Shown here: positions 1 through 13,305 of the stretch, one piece after another
Position numbering within the stretch: the first letter of the stretch is position 1
Layout: the number at the start of each line of letters is the position of its first letter
NCBI GenBank assembly: GCA_025267735.1
Contig: CM046304.1
Location: 15,252,001 to 15,316,000 of the forward strand
DNA: 64,000 nt
Source: Mactra quadrangularis
Lineage: Eukaryota; Mollusca; Bivalvia; Venerida; Mactridae
Direction of reading: 5' to 3'
The notes under the pieces: generated by a model
The model's input: the letters and a program-made list of their open reading frames with translations, nothing else
Told to the model about the DNA's origin: nothing
Databases searched by the model: none
Position numbers and translations under genes: made by a program

Positions 1-1105
1 TTAAAAAACTATAGTACATATTTAAAAAAAGTGTAAAAACTGAAAAAAGCTGTTTCAGAAACTTGTTAATCAAGTTTTTAAATATATATAAAATTGGCAT
101 TTTTTTCAGCGTTTACGGTTATCATTTAAACGGTATAACCTCGTGCTTATGTTGGTGGGTTTTTACAAGACAGCGAAGCTGTCGAGTATAGTAAGCGGGT
201 TTCAGAAATGAGACGTGTTAATCGTCGTCCTTTTTTCCTGTCATCAATAAATCATACGCACCTGATAAATAGTTCCATGCAACTTCTATAACTCGGTACT
301 CTATTTAGTTTATCTGTTCTCAAAACAATCATTATGCTTCCATTTCATGATTTTCTAACGATTGTTATGAAAATTGAACAATGTAGGACAAAAAATGCGC
401 GACCAATAATCAGTGCGAAGGGAGCGCGGATGGATTCGTTTATTGGCTGTCTCAAGTAAAGTAGGCGTTCCGCGGTGAAACGATAGACTATAATTCCCTC
501 TACTATTAGTATTAGACCAGTTCATTGTTATTGTTATGATGTCTATAATTAGTAACAATGAGCTGATAAAGACTACAGGTAACCGTTCGCTGGTTGGCAA
601 GAAATGATAGCGAGTAAATACAATGAAAACACAGTAATTTTAAAATTGCAATTACTAAGTCATTTTTCATCAAACAATTAAGTATTTTATATCACTAGAA
701 AGGTCTTGAAATTCGTATTTTGAATATTTAAAAAATATTTGTCGAAAAAGAATTGTATTTTATTGGCGAGTGTTTAAACCTAGTGCTTCAAACCGACAAG
801 AAGATAGTTCAAAAGACAGGTTTAAATCACCCCATATATTTCTAAAGCTTTCTATCAATATAAATATCATAAAAATCGGCCTATAAATAAAAAAGTTATC
901 ATGATTTAAAAATTTCTGCTGCTATCAAATGTATGTAAACATTGGTTTCTTTCTGCCAACCAGTAAATCAACCAAAATATAGGTAGGAGGTGCTTGTGAC
1001 GTCATCCGATTTGACGCAATTAATATTTGAAATATTGTGAGTTTGAAACATTAAAAGATTATTTTTTCATTGTTTTTATTATCAATTATGCTGATTTAAA
1101 TATGA
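1..1105. other. AT-rich flank, no gene seen
   Basis: I see no coding exon, RNA gene or clear repeat here. The 81-residue minus-strand ORF at 355-600 has no recognisable family, splice partner or composition typical of coding sequence. Confidence 0.5.
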
Positions 1106-1113
1106 TTAAAAAT

Positions 1114-1580
1114 TAGGACTGCAGCGAGGATCCGAGTAATCGGATATTCGCGATCCCGACCAAAAAATCGAGTACGAATATTCGTCACGTCCGATATCGT
1201 CGGATCGCGATCTATCTATTTTTTTGGATAAAATGAAAGAACATTTTCAGCTTAATTACAACTAAAAACGAGTCGCACATCTAATGTAAAGTTAAATTTA
1301 TGTAGGGAACGAAAAATCTTGTGTCAAAATTCGATTGATACGCTTTTAAAACAAAAATGTTATCACTGAAAATGCCCATAAAACTTCTGGTAATAGACAT
1401 GTTTGGACTACATGGTTTTCCTTATAGTAAAAACTCTTGTAATTCTTCATTAACTCTTTTTATTACATGAATTCTGTATGCTTCTTCATTAACAAGTGAT
1501 TCGTGGTTCGATTCTTAAATCGCTACACATGAATCGTGGTTCGGATCGGATCGCCACTTGCTCAACGATCCACAGCCCTA
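1114..1580. mobile_element. hAT-type MITE with 8-bp target duplication
   Basis: The 467-bp element starts TAGGACTGCAG and ends in the inverted form CACAGCCCTA. It is flanked on both sides by the exact octamer TTAAAAAT (1106-1113 and 1581-1588). An 8-bp duplication is the usual mark of hAT transposition. The interior holds several GATC-rich imperfect palindromes (for example around 1125-1215 and 1500-1570) and no transposase. Confidence 0.75.
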
Positions 1581-1588
1581 TTAAAAAT

Positions 1589-4139
1589 CATCATTTCATA
1601 TGAACATAATATTATTGTAGATTATAATATTTTGTTACCAATTTGAGTGGTAAATATTATCATTTATATTACTGGAATTTTCTCTTAAATTATGTATTAT
1701 GTATATACATGAATTTGAAAAACACATATATAATACCATATAATATTCATATTAAATGTAAGCATTCATATGACTACGCACACAAGGTGACGAATCGTCC
1801 AAACTTTGTATAGACGATCCGTCCCCAATTTGAGACGGATCTTCCAAGGGTGAATGTGACAGTAACTTACTGTGTTTGACACTGTCATTCCTATGACAAC
1901 TATAAGTTTGGCTGGACAAACAACTGAATCCATTTTAAGTCAGATTTTGTTGAATATCTCTCTCCTTCTATCTCGAAAAATAATTCATTTTAAGATATCA
2001 GAATGAAAAAATAACCTGAAATAAGTGAAGGAATTAGAACCTTTTAGAAACACACATATACTGTTCATTTCACAAAATTCATATATTTATTATTTGTTAA
2101 CTTCAAAGGCATAAATTCTGTTTGTGTTGCCTTTCTTCTTTGATCGCGGGTCTAATGGGGGTCCGAATCCCCGTGAAAGCCATTTTCATGTAGCATGAAA
2201 CTAATTTTCTGTATGCTTATTATATCTAATACTTATGTAGTTTTAATTACTAATATGTTACATTATACTGCAAACAGTGTATAATGTGGTTGTGGTTAGA
2301 AAGTTTGGACCACCTTGTTTGTAGTTGAGACTAGCAAATGATCAGTGCTATACAATATTAAATCATTTCTCCAATTGACTCTATTGAGTTGCTGTTAAAG
2401 CTGCATACAAGTTCTGTTAGTCCATTCATTGTTGGTAGAAAAGTATAAATGGACCCAATTCTTTGAATACTGCGTACTAGACATACTCTGGCAAATGATT
2501 GCTGTTTTTGTTAAATTCAACAAATCATGTTGTTTTCTACCTCATTTTGTTGTGTTTTAATTTAATTAATGCAGTCTTAGTTAACAATTGTTGATGGTTT
2601 CATTTATGAAAATGACCACTGTTTGTCAAAAGACAGTTAAGCTATAAAACTTGGAATACAAACAAAAAATCCTAAAGTATATCAATACAACTGTTGAATC
2701 ACTTACCATGTATAGTGTTATGGCAAAATATGCTTACACTTCGACAAGCAGTCTTTATAAAAATCTTTCTGCACAAATGTCCATGTACAATTATGCTAGG
2801 CCTTTTTATTTTTTTAGCTCATAATAGTCCTACAACCTGATTTATACCTTAATTATAATGACCACATGTCTCTACATCAAAGGCCAATGAATTCAAATGA
2901 AGTTTCACAGCAAACAACGCTGTCTTGTTCAGTGCTTTTCAGCACTTTGATTTTTATCAGCGAGCAGTGTTGTTTTCATATTTTTGTATATACAATAATA
3001 TTAAACCATGCTCAAATTTTATTGTAACAAGTTACAAAATAAACGACTCTGACGTTTTCTAATAATCCATATTCAGTATAGACAAATATTTCATTAAGTT
3101 TGTACACGAGACTGGCGGTGATTACGCATAAGAATATAATTATTTTACATCTTTATTCGACGTTTACGCGTGGAATAAAATTTTCTGGTATAAAAAAAGT
3201 GTATTCTCGTACCCAGAGTCCAGAAGGATTCTCGATAGTTAGATCGAGAATCTTGATAACCTCGGGGTACGAGAATGAAAAAAGTGTTAACAGTCTCTAT
3301 ATAAAGAAATTGTCGATCTCGTGGAAGGTTAGTGCCTAGAGTACTAGTTATCGACTAAGGCCAAAGAAAGCTACGTTAGCTAGGTGAACTGGCTGTCTAA
3401 AATGACCATGATTTACGTTGACGCGGCGTCAAACCCAATGAAAAGCCCTCCCCTCTCCCAATGTTATATCTATCGCATTTCAACATCTAAATTCATTAAA
3501 ACGAACACTAATAATCTATTAAATGAATAATACTGGTATCAAACAAAGTTCCCAAATCTTCAAAGGAAACAAATGGGGCATATAATGATATACACACGTA
3601 TTATGCAATGTTTACGAGCCCAAAGTAAAGTTGCTATATCTTTGATGTATGTGAGTTCAAAGTTGTCAATTTTTTGTCAATTATGTTTGACTACAAGACA
3701 TTAATAGTTTCGAAATAAATCATTTACAACAAAAGTCAACAATTATTTTTCGACTTTGTTTCTTTCAAATAAATTTCAAAATTTAGTCATTTTATTCTAA
3801 TGAAAATTTATTACATTGTTTCACCTTGTAAATATTCTGCATACGGCTTATGAAGTAGAATCATATATTTGCTATATTTTACTCTATTTGACTCAACTTT
3901 ATTTACTTTATTTCCTTTTTACTTTGCTGTCTTTTAATTGATGTTAGTCTACTTGCTAAAAGTGCTTGAAGTCCTAATGCCTTTCTTAAACATTCACAAG
4001 TACACGTAAGGCACAGATTTAATCACTACATATATGTTTTACTATTGGCCTGTACTACAAAATAGCTTTCTGGAATTTCCTTCTTCCTCAATGCAATGTA
4101 ATAAAAAGACTTGGAACGGTTTACATAAGCTTAAACATC
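1589..4139. other. Intergenic upstream of the TNFR-like gene
   Basis: No coding exon was recognised. The stretch contains one hairpin element (3203-3277). A loosely matched inverted pair around GTCCAAACTTT (1795-1810 and 2297-2312, opposite strands) may bound another degraded element. Confidence 0.45.
3203..3277. repeat. Hairpin element (ATTCTCGTACCC family), copy 1
   Basis: This 75-bp imperfect palindrome begins ATTCTCGTACCCAGAG and ends CTCGGGGTACGAGAAT. The left arm reads GAGTCCAGAAGGATTCTCG and the right arm, read in reverse, GAGGTTATCAAGATTCTCG, so the two arms are related but belong to different subtypes. Related copies lie at 19496, 24854, 37318 and 37507. Confidence 0.75.
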
Positions 4140-4141
4140 TT

Positions 4142-4189
4142 ACTTCCGGTTCTCCATATGTTAACTTCCGGTGATTAGTATTCACCAAT
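4142..4189 (+). promoter_or_regulatory. Putative promoter: two ETS sites and a CCAAT box
   Basis: ACTTCCGGT occurs at 4142-4150 and again at 4164-4172, followed by CCAAT at 4185-4189. Paired ETS sites with a nearby NF-Y-type CCAAT box are common in TATA-less animal promoters. They lie about 380 bp upstream of the TNFR-like coding exon, whose start is preceded by a possible acceptor (TTTATTTCAG, ending 4562), so a non-coding first exon may lie between. Promoter activity is inferred. Confidence 0.4.
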
Positions 4190-4566
4190 CAGAATCGAGG
4201 ATTATGTTTTTTTAAAAACAAATTTTCAAACGGCGTAAATGGAAAACCCCAAAATACTGTTTTGAAGTACTGATAAATTTTTAACAAGTGGCCCTCAAGT
4301 AAATTCAAATTCGATTAAGGAAACCAAATACGTTAAGAAACAAATCCAAGATCCTTGTTTAAAATCAGAGTTAATTGTTTCTATCACCTTAATCGGATTA
4401 ATCTTCGACCTACTGGCGAGTTTATGATTGAAACACAATTGCAGGAACTTAATAATAATAATGTGTAACAAATAGGAAGAGATAGTTTTATATAACCGGA
4501 TAAACTGATTAGGTCTACACGTGTTTTAACAAAAACTTGACAAATTTTAATCTTTATTTCAGAAGA

Positions 4567-5002
4567 ATGGATTACATCAGACAGCTTATCGTCGTGATCT
4601 TAAGTGTTGTCGTCTGCTCTGCTAGTACCATCGATGACTGCTGGCCTGGACAATATTACAGTCACCCTCAAGGAAAATGTCTTCCTTGTTCTGGTTGCCG
4701 TGACAACGAAGTTATCAGGCGTCCATGTTATAGAGACCAGGATACGTTATGCGGCGCTCTAACCCAGTTCCAGTTTTTCCACCCATATCATGGAATGACT
4801 CCTGAAAATTCCCAAGACGTTGCCAAGACGACCATGCCACCAACAACATCATCGGAAATGTTCGGCAATGATGATAAATGGTTCACAATCACCATAGTAA
4901 TGGTGGGCATCCTGGTGTTTACATTTGTAATCAGCATTATTGTTGTTCTGGTCACGTGTGTCTTCTGTAGACGAAAAGAGAGAGAAATTATATGTGACCC
5001 AG
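4567..5002 (+). CDS. TNFR-like gene, coding exon 1
   Basis: Residues 1-145 plus the first base of codon 146: signal peptide, cysteine-rich domain, stalk, membrane helix and the first part of the tail. It ends at the strong donor GTAAGA. Confidence 0.8.
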
Positions 5003-8000
5003 GTAAGATTGCTTGGTCTTTTTACATCAAAAACATATTTTAAATCTATTATGTCCTCAGTAGTATCTGGCAAATTTCCTAAGGAAATCGCAACTAGTGA
5101 CATAGTGACATAGATATCCATGTCACTGTCCTACATAACACCTTCTTACACCATAAGTAATCAAGTTTGTGATATGAAATATAAGATTATTGGATGCGAA
5201 GCTCTAGCTAGCGCTATATTTAGGAAGCCTGCCAATGGTTTTAATAGTAGGCCTACATTGTACTGCATGTAATCTGTATTTCAATAAAAAGTCATGACAT
5301 ATAGTTGTGCTTCGGATGTTCATACTGATAATGATGATCACAATGTTCTTGTTGGTGATGATGACGATGATTAAAATGTTAGTGAACATAAGTAAACATA
5401 TAAAGTTATGTTACATCAGACCTATTAGTTTTCGTTCAACTGAAAGAGAGGTTAAAATTAATTAATTTTCCCTTCCGCGACTTACACGTGGTATGATCAG
5501 TTCGCTGATAGGAAAACGAAAATTGTAACAGTCGGTATGCAACGCACACTTTCAATTGATTATAACAAATTTCGACAATCAATCCTTTTGAATGAACAAA
5601 AAAGCAGGGTCTGTTTATCCATATCCCTAATTTATTCATGCACGTTTCCTCTTGTGTATTTTAAAACAAGATAAGATTTTTCATAACCAATGAACCAGTC
5701 TGCACTCTGTTCTGACTCTTTCAAACGCTTTCATAATGTAAGCGTTTTTCAAACCATTTAATCCATTAGACGTTCATGCGAATAAAATCGGATTTTATCG
5801 TATGTTGTCACGATATGGTTGCTATTATATTTGCATTGGACATAACTCAGCCCTGAACAATTCAAATGGTGAACATTTTCATTATGATTACGTAGTAATT
5901 AACATATTTCACGAATAGATTATTCTCACGGGTAGTGAATCATGGGTAAAAATTTGAACATTATGAATGAAACGCTCCCTTATATTGAATACATCGTGTA
6001 AAACCCAACCCGCCCATGTTAGCCCTAGTTTTTAAAGTATACATAATGATACCCTTACACTTTGCAACCCTCGGTTAAACACAAAAGATCTTAAGTCGAT
6101 CATTTTTTGTGCAAAATGTTTTTAACAATTAGGATAATTGTAACTCGATTCAAGACTTCCTTCACGCATTGTTACCATAGCTACTGACATATGTCCCAGT
6201 GTCCCAGCATTCATTCTTCTCATCCTAAAATCCACTTGAAAAAATGCGGATTTTTGGAAGGGCTCCTGATAAAATGACCAATTGTCTCTTGTAATACATA
6301 GTTAGTTGGGCTCACATGGAGTCAAGCTGTCAGATGACTTTTTACTCTATTCTTGAATGTTTGAAACAAGGTGGATCACAATAGACGTACAAATATTTGT
6401 TCATTCTGTTTGCCCATTTATTACCTAACGCAAATGGTGTTTGAATAATGTTCAGCCTACAAAAGTCCTTATTTTTCTATTCATTATTCTTCAATTAGTC
6501 TTCAATACAAATGGACATAGAAGGCTCACTCATAGAAAGCATTTTTTTCTAAATATGGCTTTATTAGACATTTTGATATTTCTTTATGTAACCCTCATCC
6601 AAAAGCTCTTGCTCGATGGCAGGCAAAGCCTAATATAATGTGTACCACATAAAAAGGCAATATTCTTACATCCATTGACTAAAAAACTGACGACTAAATT
6701 TATATGGCAATACCATTCCCGTCATGCTTATACAATGTATTTTATATTGACTTTTACAAAGGGATCACATAATTTTAAAATTGGTTTTATATAATTTTCA
6801 AGCTTTGTTGTGGAAATACCTCTGTTCAACCGTGCCAATGATATTCAACTTATCTCTAAAGTCACATAACTATTAAAATTCCACTTAGTCATGGCAGAAA
6901 AATTCCTCAACCCGACATCTGAGAAGTTTGTCCTGTCAGTTTAACTTAAAGACTGATGTCTCCCATTAAAACAAGACTAAAATTGATTAGAGATCAAATT
7001 TCACATAATTTATATATTGTAAAACATCACTTAATGTATTTCTACCTCGGGCTATCTCAAAATACTGATACAAAAATTAAGGTATCTACTTAACAAAATG
7101 AATAAAGGAATTTTAATGAAAATGTAACCCATTAGCATGTACCACATTATAATAATAACGATTATCCATTAACATTTTTGGCTTAAAAGACGCTTTTTGA
7201 ATTAAATTAGAAAAATATTTTTTAATGTGTTTTTAGTTGATAGGCGTATTATTTCATATTCCCATATATCAAACAGAATTCCGTCTTAGAGATTGACTAA
7301 AATACATTAAGTCCATTCAATCATAAAATTTAAGGAACAATTATTATCAAAATCATATTTAGATACATAATTATAATCAGCCCCTAATATAAGAGCCCTA
7401 TTTGTCATTATCTCACGTGTGAAGGATTCTCTCTGACCCTTCATGCGATAAATAAGGGCTAAATGGATTTTTTATCAGGCCCTGTCAAAAATTTTATACA
7501 TGATTGAAATTTGGAATGTTTAACAAGCTTATTTTATAAAACTAATAATCATTTACTTACTTGACATTTATGGTCGTATTCTAATAAAATAATCACTGGC
7601 TGATAAACTGTTTGATTATATTTAATCACCAAGCGTCGCTTAGCAACATAATATATCAAACACCGTTGCTTAGCAACGTAATATATCGAAAACCATTCAT
7701 AATAATGACTTAGCTCAAATGTTCACGTATTTTTTTTATTTTCGCCAATAAATACCTTTGCAAGAGTGATTGAATGTCATCGAATCGTAAAAATTACAGA
7801 CCTATTTATCTATATCAGTTAAACCGTCAGCTGAGGGCTTAAAACTAATTAAAAAGAAAAGAGAGGAAAACATTATAAATATGGCTGAGTTGGTAATTTG
7901 AGATTTACCTGACAAGTTTTCTTACAATCATATTAAGGTTGATCAAAGAAGGCACAGACATACTTGACTGCTCAAATGATGATTAAGAGTTTTCTTTTCA

Positions 8001-11000
8001 AAAATACTAAGTTCAGAAGAGAAGTTATAAGTACTAGTTAAAAGTTTAATAATGTGATTTTTCTGTATCAACTGATATCTGGTGACATATTACCTTGGCG
8101 ATAATTATAAGATGTTAACTGAAGTGACGATGTATTCAATATAAGTTAGAAAGGTCATATTGCAGTCATGGTACACTTGGACTCTGTTGATTTGATATAT
8201 TTTGAATCATTAGTTTTACGCTTTGAAGTTATGGTCACTGCCTGATGTTTTCAACTTTAAATACATATTGGTCTGTAAGCATGGAAAGCAGCAACTTATC
8301 CAATATGATTTTTACTCAGTTTTGAGTTTGTACATCATGCATATATAGTTAGTAACTTACACAGCTTGTAAACATTGACTTATGGCTAAGTACAATTTTA
8401 ATAGCATTTGCATACATTAGATCTGTGAAAAGTAGTGTACTTATTGTGAAATTTATACTTTGTCTCAGGCCAATTTGCACAAAGTATACTAGTAGTCGAA
8501 TCATGTATAGACTATAGAAATAAATATTTTGCCAAAATCTTCTTATTAGTAATTATATTCATATTATACAGTGATTCAACATATTGAATTTTAAGCAGAA
8601 TAGCAGGGCGCTGCATCCTGTTTTATTCCCCCATGTCCTCTTTTTTCCCTTCCATCAATCCTCGGCCGTTCCATATCTCATTTTTTGCATCGCCCTTTTC
8701 TGCATTCTAAAATAACAACTACAACATTTTTTACTATTTCCACCCCAATGATGTGATGGCTTGTTCTCAATATGATGATTGTTATCCTTTTAGGATCCAT
8801 GATACAGCTTTAAACCACTGTAATGGTACGGATACCACGAGACTTTAGATAAAAACTGACACCTGATGTTGTTGTCAACAATACAATTTATGTTCATCAA
8901 AACTTGACCATCACTCATTAACATTATCACCAAATTGTACTCTGTGTTTAGTGTTTAAGATTGATTTGTTTGCTGAATGTTAAGTATGGGCCATCGAAAT
9001 AAGGCTGACAGTAATTGGCTTCAAAATTCCACGATAAGGGTCTGTAAGATAACACTAGAACTCCATGGTCTGTGGTCTACCGTTAATCTATGACAGTTCA
9101 AAAGTCATTGGCGACCTTCTTAACCCTTAGGGGATCGTTTGTCTATCTCGATTGAATGTGAAATCTGACCCATTGTCTCATTAGGCTCCGAATGTTATAT
9201 AGAAAATAGTGCATTAAGTACACTTATCAGAACGCCACGGTGTCCGTTAAATTGATGACCAAAGCTATTTACGAAACACTTGGTGGCTACCATTAGCCAT
9301 TGTCCGCAATATGCTTGATTAAACGAGTGTTTTTGTTATAGCGAGGACGACATTTTTTCAACTTTGACAAAGGTCACCAATTTAACGATGCAATTAAGAA
9401 AATAAACGCTAGGACACGGAGAAATTTGGTTCAGATTTCTACCTTCTTAAATTTCCGAAGCATTCTCTTTCTTTCTTTGAACGTAATTAAGAGTCTTGAC
9501 GTTTTATTGTCAAATGTTTTAAACATCTTTTCAATCGTTTGCAAAACACCAATTTGCGCCCATTTTATAGCCACAGCAAGCGTCTTTAACACATAGAGTA
9601 TAAACACTAATCGGCGGACGAATGTCTGACCATTTTGTTACCGGATAATCTTTTGATGTTCCCATCACCTATTTCATGACGTTGATGTTCCCGTAATTCT
9701 ATTATCATCACCACAGCATCTTAATAATAGACCTTCAATTTATCAGACTTAGTACAAATTTTGTGATATTACCCAAGGGCAAACTGTGGTCACAGTGCTC
9801 TGCCAAAATTGTCCCGTCAGTGTGTTGACATACAATTGCTAATATATCTACGGTAAACAGTGACTCCCGATTTTCGGGTGATAAATTGCTTCTTATTATT
9901 TATTTCTGTCAAAAAGTACGATTTTTATCAATTTTACCATGGAGACAAATGTATGTACACCTCTGGCTCTCTCAATCTGTTGTATGAGGGTAACTTTTAT
10001 AAATTGATAAAACTTTCTCAGAGTAATGCAGATGGTTATCAAGCCTCCCGAACAATTGTTTTCACGTTTCTGATACAATTCGTTCTAATGCTGGTGTCAG
10101 GTTCGGTAAAATTGATAAATTTGTGTCTATATCTATTCATGCGATCTTAAAGTCTGTCAAAAACATTGTAACAATGATGTCAACATTTTTACTTTTATTT
10201 TGTGATCAAGTGGTCAATACACAGCGAGACGATGGACGCTGTCCAACAACCTAAAACACTCATAAAATATTTTATACCTCTTTATTTTGACATCGGTCAT
10301 AGCCCAAATTGTTCTTTAAACAAGACCTATAAAATAGTTTTGTGTTCTTTTCTTAAGAAATAATTGTTTAAAAGAATGCAATAAATGGACCTTCATTTTA
10401 CGCTTAGTTCACACAAATTTCTTATTTAATTCCGTAAACAAAACCAATAATGACCATGTACAATAGATCATTGATAAAAAGACTTCGTTCCCAGGGCAAC
10501 TCTTTTTTAGTCAACAAGAGAGCTTTTGTGGTTGACAATAATATCCAAATGTTGTAAAATTGTCGACTTTTTAAAGCGTTTGGGTGACTCAGACTGACGG
10601 TATTTCATTGTTATGACATCTCCATTTTAGCAAACGAATAAATCCATAGAAATAAATTAAATGAAGATTATAGATAGCTACATATTGTAAAATGTTATCT
10701 GATTAAGTTTTTATGTAAAAAGTCGAAGTTTTTAAAAACTTTAACATGGCAGAAAAGTGAAGCTACAACAATCTTTAAGTTTTATCGTCAAGTTTTGGAC
10801 TATATCTTTATATCTTTAAAATTAGCGAAGTACAAATATTTTCCAAATTCTTTATTAAGTATTGCGTCAAGTTATGAATATTTTCTATTCATACTGGCAC
10901 GAAAATTGTTTTTAAACTAGAATAGATCACGCACGTTCCCCCATTGATGATTTATCCTTGTTACAAAAAAATGTTTTACATTATATTTAGGTATGTTGCA

Positions 11001-11950
11001 ATTTCGTATCATGTGACGCCATGTCTTTCGAAAAAAACCTCGTAATGAAACATTAAATCATAGTTGCTAGCCTTTTCATGGGTGATGTTTTAACAATTAA
11101 AATGGTTTAATAATCAATGTGCAAGTCTCGCATGAAATTACTTTTAAGTGGTAAATTCTTTATGTATTTCAATAATAACTCAAATAACTAGTTTTAAACG
11201 ATTTTTGATGCTGGGGATATGAAAACAAATAAAACTAGTCGGTGTAAAATGACTCGAGGCGCGTTGGTGATTTTACTGCATTAGTACCAACTTTTAATCT
11301 TGATATTTTATCAGATTACATGTTTATTTTACAATTACTGAACATTTCAGTCATTTTTCAGGAGAAATCGTGTGAAAACAAAGTAATTCGATTTAAACTT
11401 TAAGTCTATATGTTAAATTACAATTACCTTCTAAACCGTTTGTTGAATAGGAGGAGAAACATTGTCCCCACATTAACATGATTTGTCCATCTATTTATGA
11501 AGTACCGGAAATTGAATCATCCCTAATGTATACAGCTATGATCTTTAATGTGAAATAAAATAACTTCATTATAAGACCACACATACATGATTTTAAGAGA
11601 CTTTATTTAACGATGGCATTCTTTACAAGTAATTCGTTAAAAATCCTTTGTCATGATCCCCATCAACTTTCATTGTGATCAAAACACCATCATCATTATC
11701 ATTTCCATCATTATCAATTTCAGCAAAGTTCTGCAACAGCTGCAGTTTTTGTCTATTTTTTTGTTACTTAGTTAAATAACAAAAACTTTTCTTGGGGTTA
11801 TATCATTTTAAATTTGCATTGTATTTATAGTTTTCTTCTTATCTATTTTCAGGATTCACAAGTTCTTGTGCATTAATTGGTAATGACTCTCCGATTGTGA
11901 AGACAGCAATTACAGACAGATTCAAGTTGGTTACTGAGCGTGAGACGTGA
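4567..11950 (+). CDS. TNF-receptor-like type I membrane protein, single CRD (2 coding exons)
   Basis: The CDS joins 4567-5002 and 11853-11950 (177 aa). Residues 1-20 form a hydrophobic signal peptide. Residues 25-63 form one TNFR-type cysteine-rich domain with six cysteines (C25, C38, C41, C44, C54, C62), including the typical KCLPC and DTLCG. A Thr/Ser/Pro-rich stalk follows, then a membrane segment at about 106-134 (stop-transfer CRRKER) and a 43-residue cytoplasmic tail. The splice is phase 1: the donor AG/GTAAG at 5003 pairs with the acceptor TTTTCAG at 11852, and the codon GGA is split. The tail shows no death domain and no obvious TRAF-binding motif. The compact form resembles single-CRD invertebrate receptors such as Drosophila Wengen and Grindelwald, so a role in TNF-type signalling or as a non-death-domain receptor is inferred. 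A start at 4537 is possible but lies before the acceptor-like site. Confidence 0.75.
7635..7677. promoter_or_regulatory. Two X-box (RFX) palindromes in a 30-bp tandem duplication
   Basis: GTCGCTTAGCAAC (7635-7647) and the full palindrome GTTGCTTAGCAAC (7665-7677) sit exactly 30 bp apart inside a duplicated unit that also carries ATAATATATC (or GTAATATATC). The second matches the RFX X-box consensus GTTGCYNNGCAAC. It lies inside the TNFR-like intron. A regulatory role is inferred. Confidence 0.4.
8594..8712. repeat. Small foldback repeat
   Basis: The ends GAATAGCAGGGCGCTGCAT and TGCATCGCCCTTTTCTGCATTC are imperfect inverted copies around a pyrimidine-rich centre. It is probably a degraded MITE. 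No coding sequence is present. Confidence 0.35.
11853..11950 (+). CDS. TNFR-like gene, coding exon 2 (terminal)
   Basis: It encodes residues 146-177, starting GFTSSC and ending TERET before TGA at 11948-11950. It is preceded by the acceptor TATTTTCAG, and its phase matches exon 1 exactly. Confidence 0.7.
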
Positions 11951-12850
11951 GCACATGCGCACACATTACTGACATTTTCCTTGCAATAAAGTCGGGCCTG
12001 GCTTTATGTGAAATCCTGCTGGATAATATTCCATGCAAACTTACAGACTGTGATAATGGGACACGTTTTGGCTGTTCTTGATCGCCAACAACATGCAAAT
12101 AAAATCTTTGACTTAAAGATTCTTGTTTTCTGCTAAACAAAAGTATTGAACCGGAAATAACTTTCAACCGGAAGTCATCAAAGGCAGTGGCTAAAAAACT
12201 TCCAGGTGAAGAGATGTTATAGTTTGTCTGCACGCAATGTGTTCAATGAACGAAGTTGCAATACCTCATCATTTGTTAATCATCATGTAAATCATCCGCC
12301 ATTTTGTTGTCATAGAAACCAAATGAAAAATTACCCATAATACATAGTTTTTCTCATCTTCATTATTTCCGTTTTTGTGTTGTTCTTTGTTCTATTCTGT
12401 TTTTGTCTGTCATTTTTTTCATTATTTTGTTAGCTATTTATTACTTATTTTAGAATAATATTGTTTTGTTATTTCAAATGATGATTTTGTATGTGTTCAT
12501 ATAATTTTCTGCAATCTTTCTATGTGTTCTTGCGTTTTGGTTACATTTGTCGGTTGCAATAACCAATTTTCGGAAACAAGCAATAAGCGAACGATGTATT
12601 ATTAAATACAATCATATAACTATATGTATAAAAAAGCAAGTTACCTCGAACAAGAAGCATTCGCTTTTGACAGGGATTTGTCTCTGCAATTCATTTTTGT
12701 ATATCATTGAAACGAAATTAAAAGTCTTTTGCAAAAAAAATGTTTGACAAGTAAATATTAAATTACTTAAAAACTTGCTACAATGTTAAATTGTGCTGAG
12801 TAATACATGCGATGGTATGCAGTAAATGTATGTATATAGATGTACAATGT

Positions 12851-12856
12851 AATAAA
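12851..12856 (+). terminator. Candidate poly(A) signal, TNFR-like gene
   Basis: AATAAA lies about 900 bp after the TGA stop, in a T-rich 3' region. Another AATAAA occurs near 12995, so the cleavage site is uncertain. Confidence 0.35.
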
Positions 12857-13256
12857 CTTGACATTTTTGCATACATTAAAATGTTTATCCATGAGATGTT
12901 TTGTAAATAATCTGTATATTTTGTACATTTTATGACATAGAATATTTTGATGTTTATTTATTTATTTTTGTTTGAAGTTCACGAGATACAGAAAATAAAT
13001 ATTTTCAAATTACATAAACAATATTTTTGTTGTATTTTTATTGCAGACAATAGTATTAAGTTTCATATATCTTCATTACTCTGGGTATACTATATTACAT
13101 ACACCTGGATATGAATTTCTACGTCGATTCGGTGTCACGTCCACAAGCAGATCAACACTGTCATTCCAAAGCGGCTGAAAAATGGAGAAGAATCTAGAAT
13201 TTGTTTTATGAAAAATACGTATTTACTCATCAAACTTTCTCCTTGAGCTGGAAATG

Positions 13257-13305
13257 CTGCAATCTGATTAAAACCCGATCTATATCTGTTTACGGTGATT
13301 GGATG
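13257..13305. repeat. Joined ends of a repeat that is intact at 48554-48970
   Basis: CAATCTGATTAAAACCCGAT also occurs at 48554, and ATCTGTTTACGG followed by GATTG also occurs near 48940. Here the two termini are directly joined, whereas at 48.5 kb about 360 bp separate them. This suggests an internally deleted copy. Confidence 0.45.

Larger units (their letters stand above)
5003..11852 (+). other. Intron of the TNFR-like gene (6.85 kb)
   Basis: AT-rich intron with no further convincing in-frame coding exon. It contains a tandem pair of RFX-type X-boxes (7635-7677) and a foldback repeat (about 8594-8712). A small imperfect inverted repeat lies at about 7393-7461 (AGCCCTATTTGTC and GATAAATAAGGGCT). 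The ORFs at 6441 and 9860 have no support. Confidence 0.6.

Noticed and set aside
2130..2182. A tRNA-like T-arm (GGGGGTCCGAATCCCCG)
   Set aside because: There is no matching acceptor stem, A box or anticodon arm nearby, so I do not call a tRNA gene.
6441..6638. 65-residue ORF with a signal-peptide-like start
   Set aside because: It lies in the TNFR-like intron, lacks conserved features after the hydrophobic stretch and has AT-driven composition (F, I, L, K, N).
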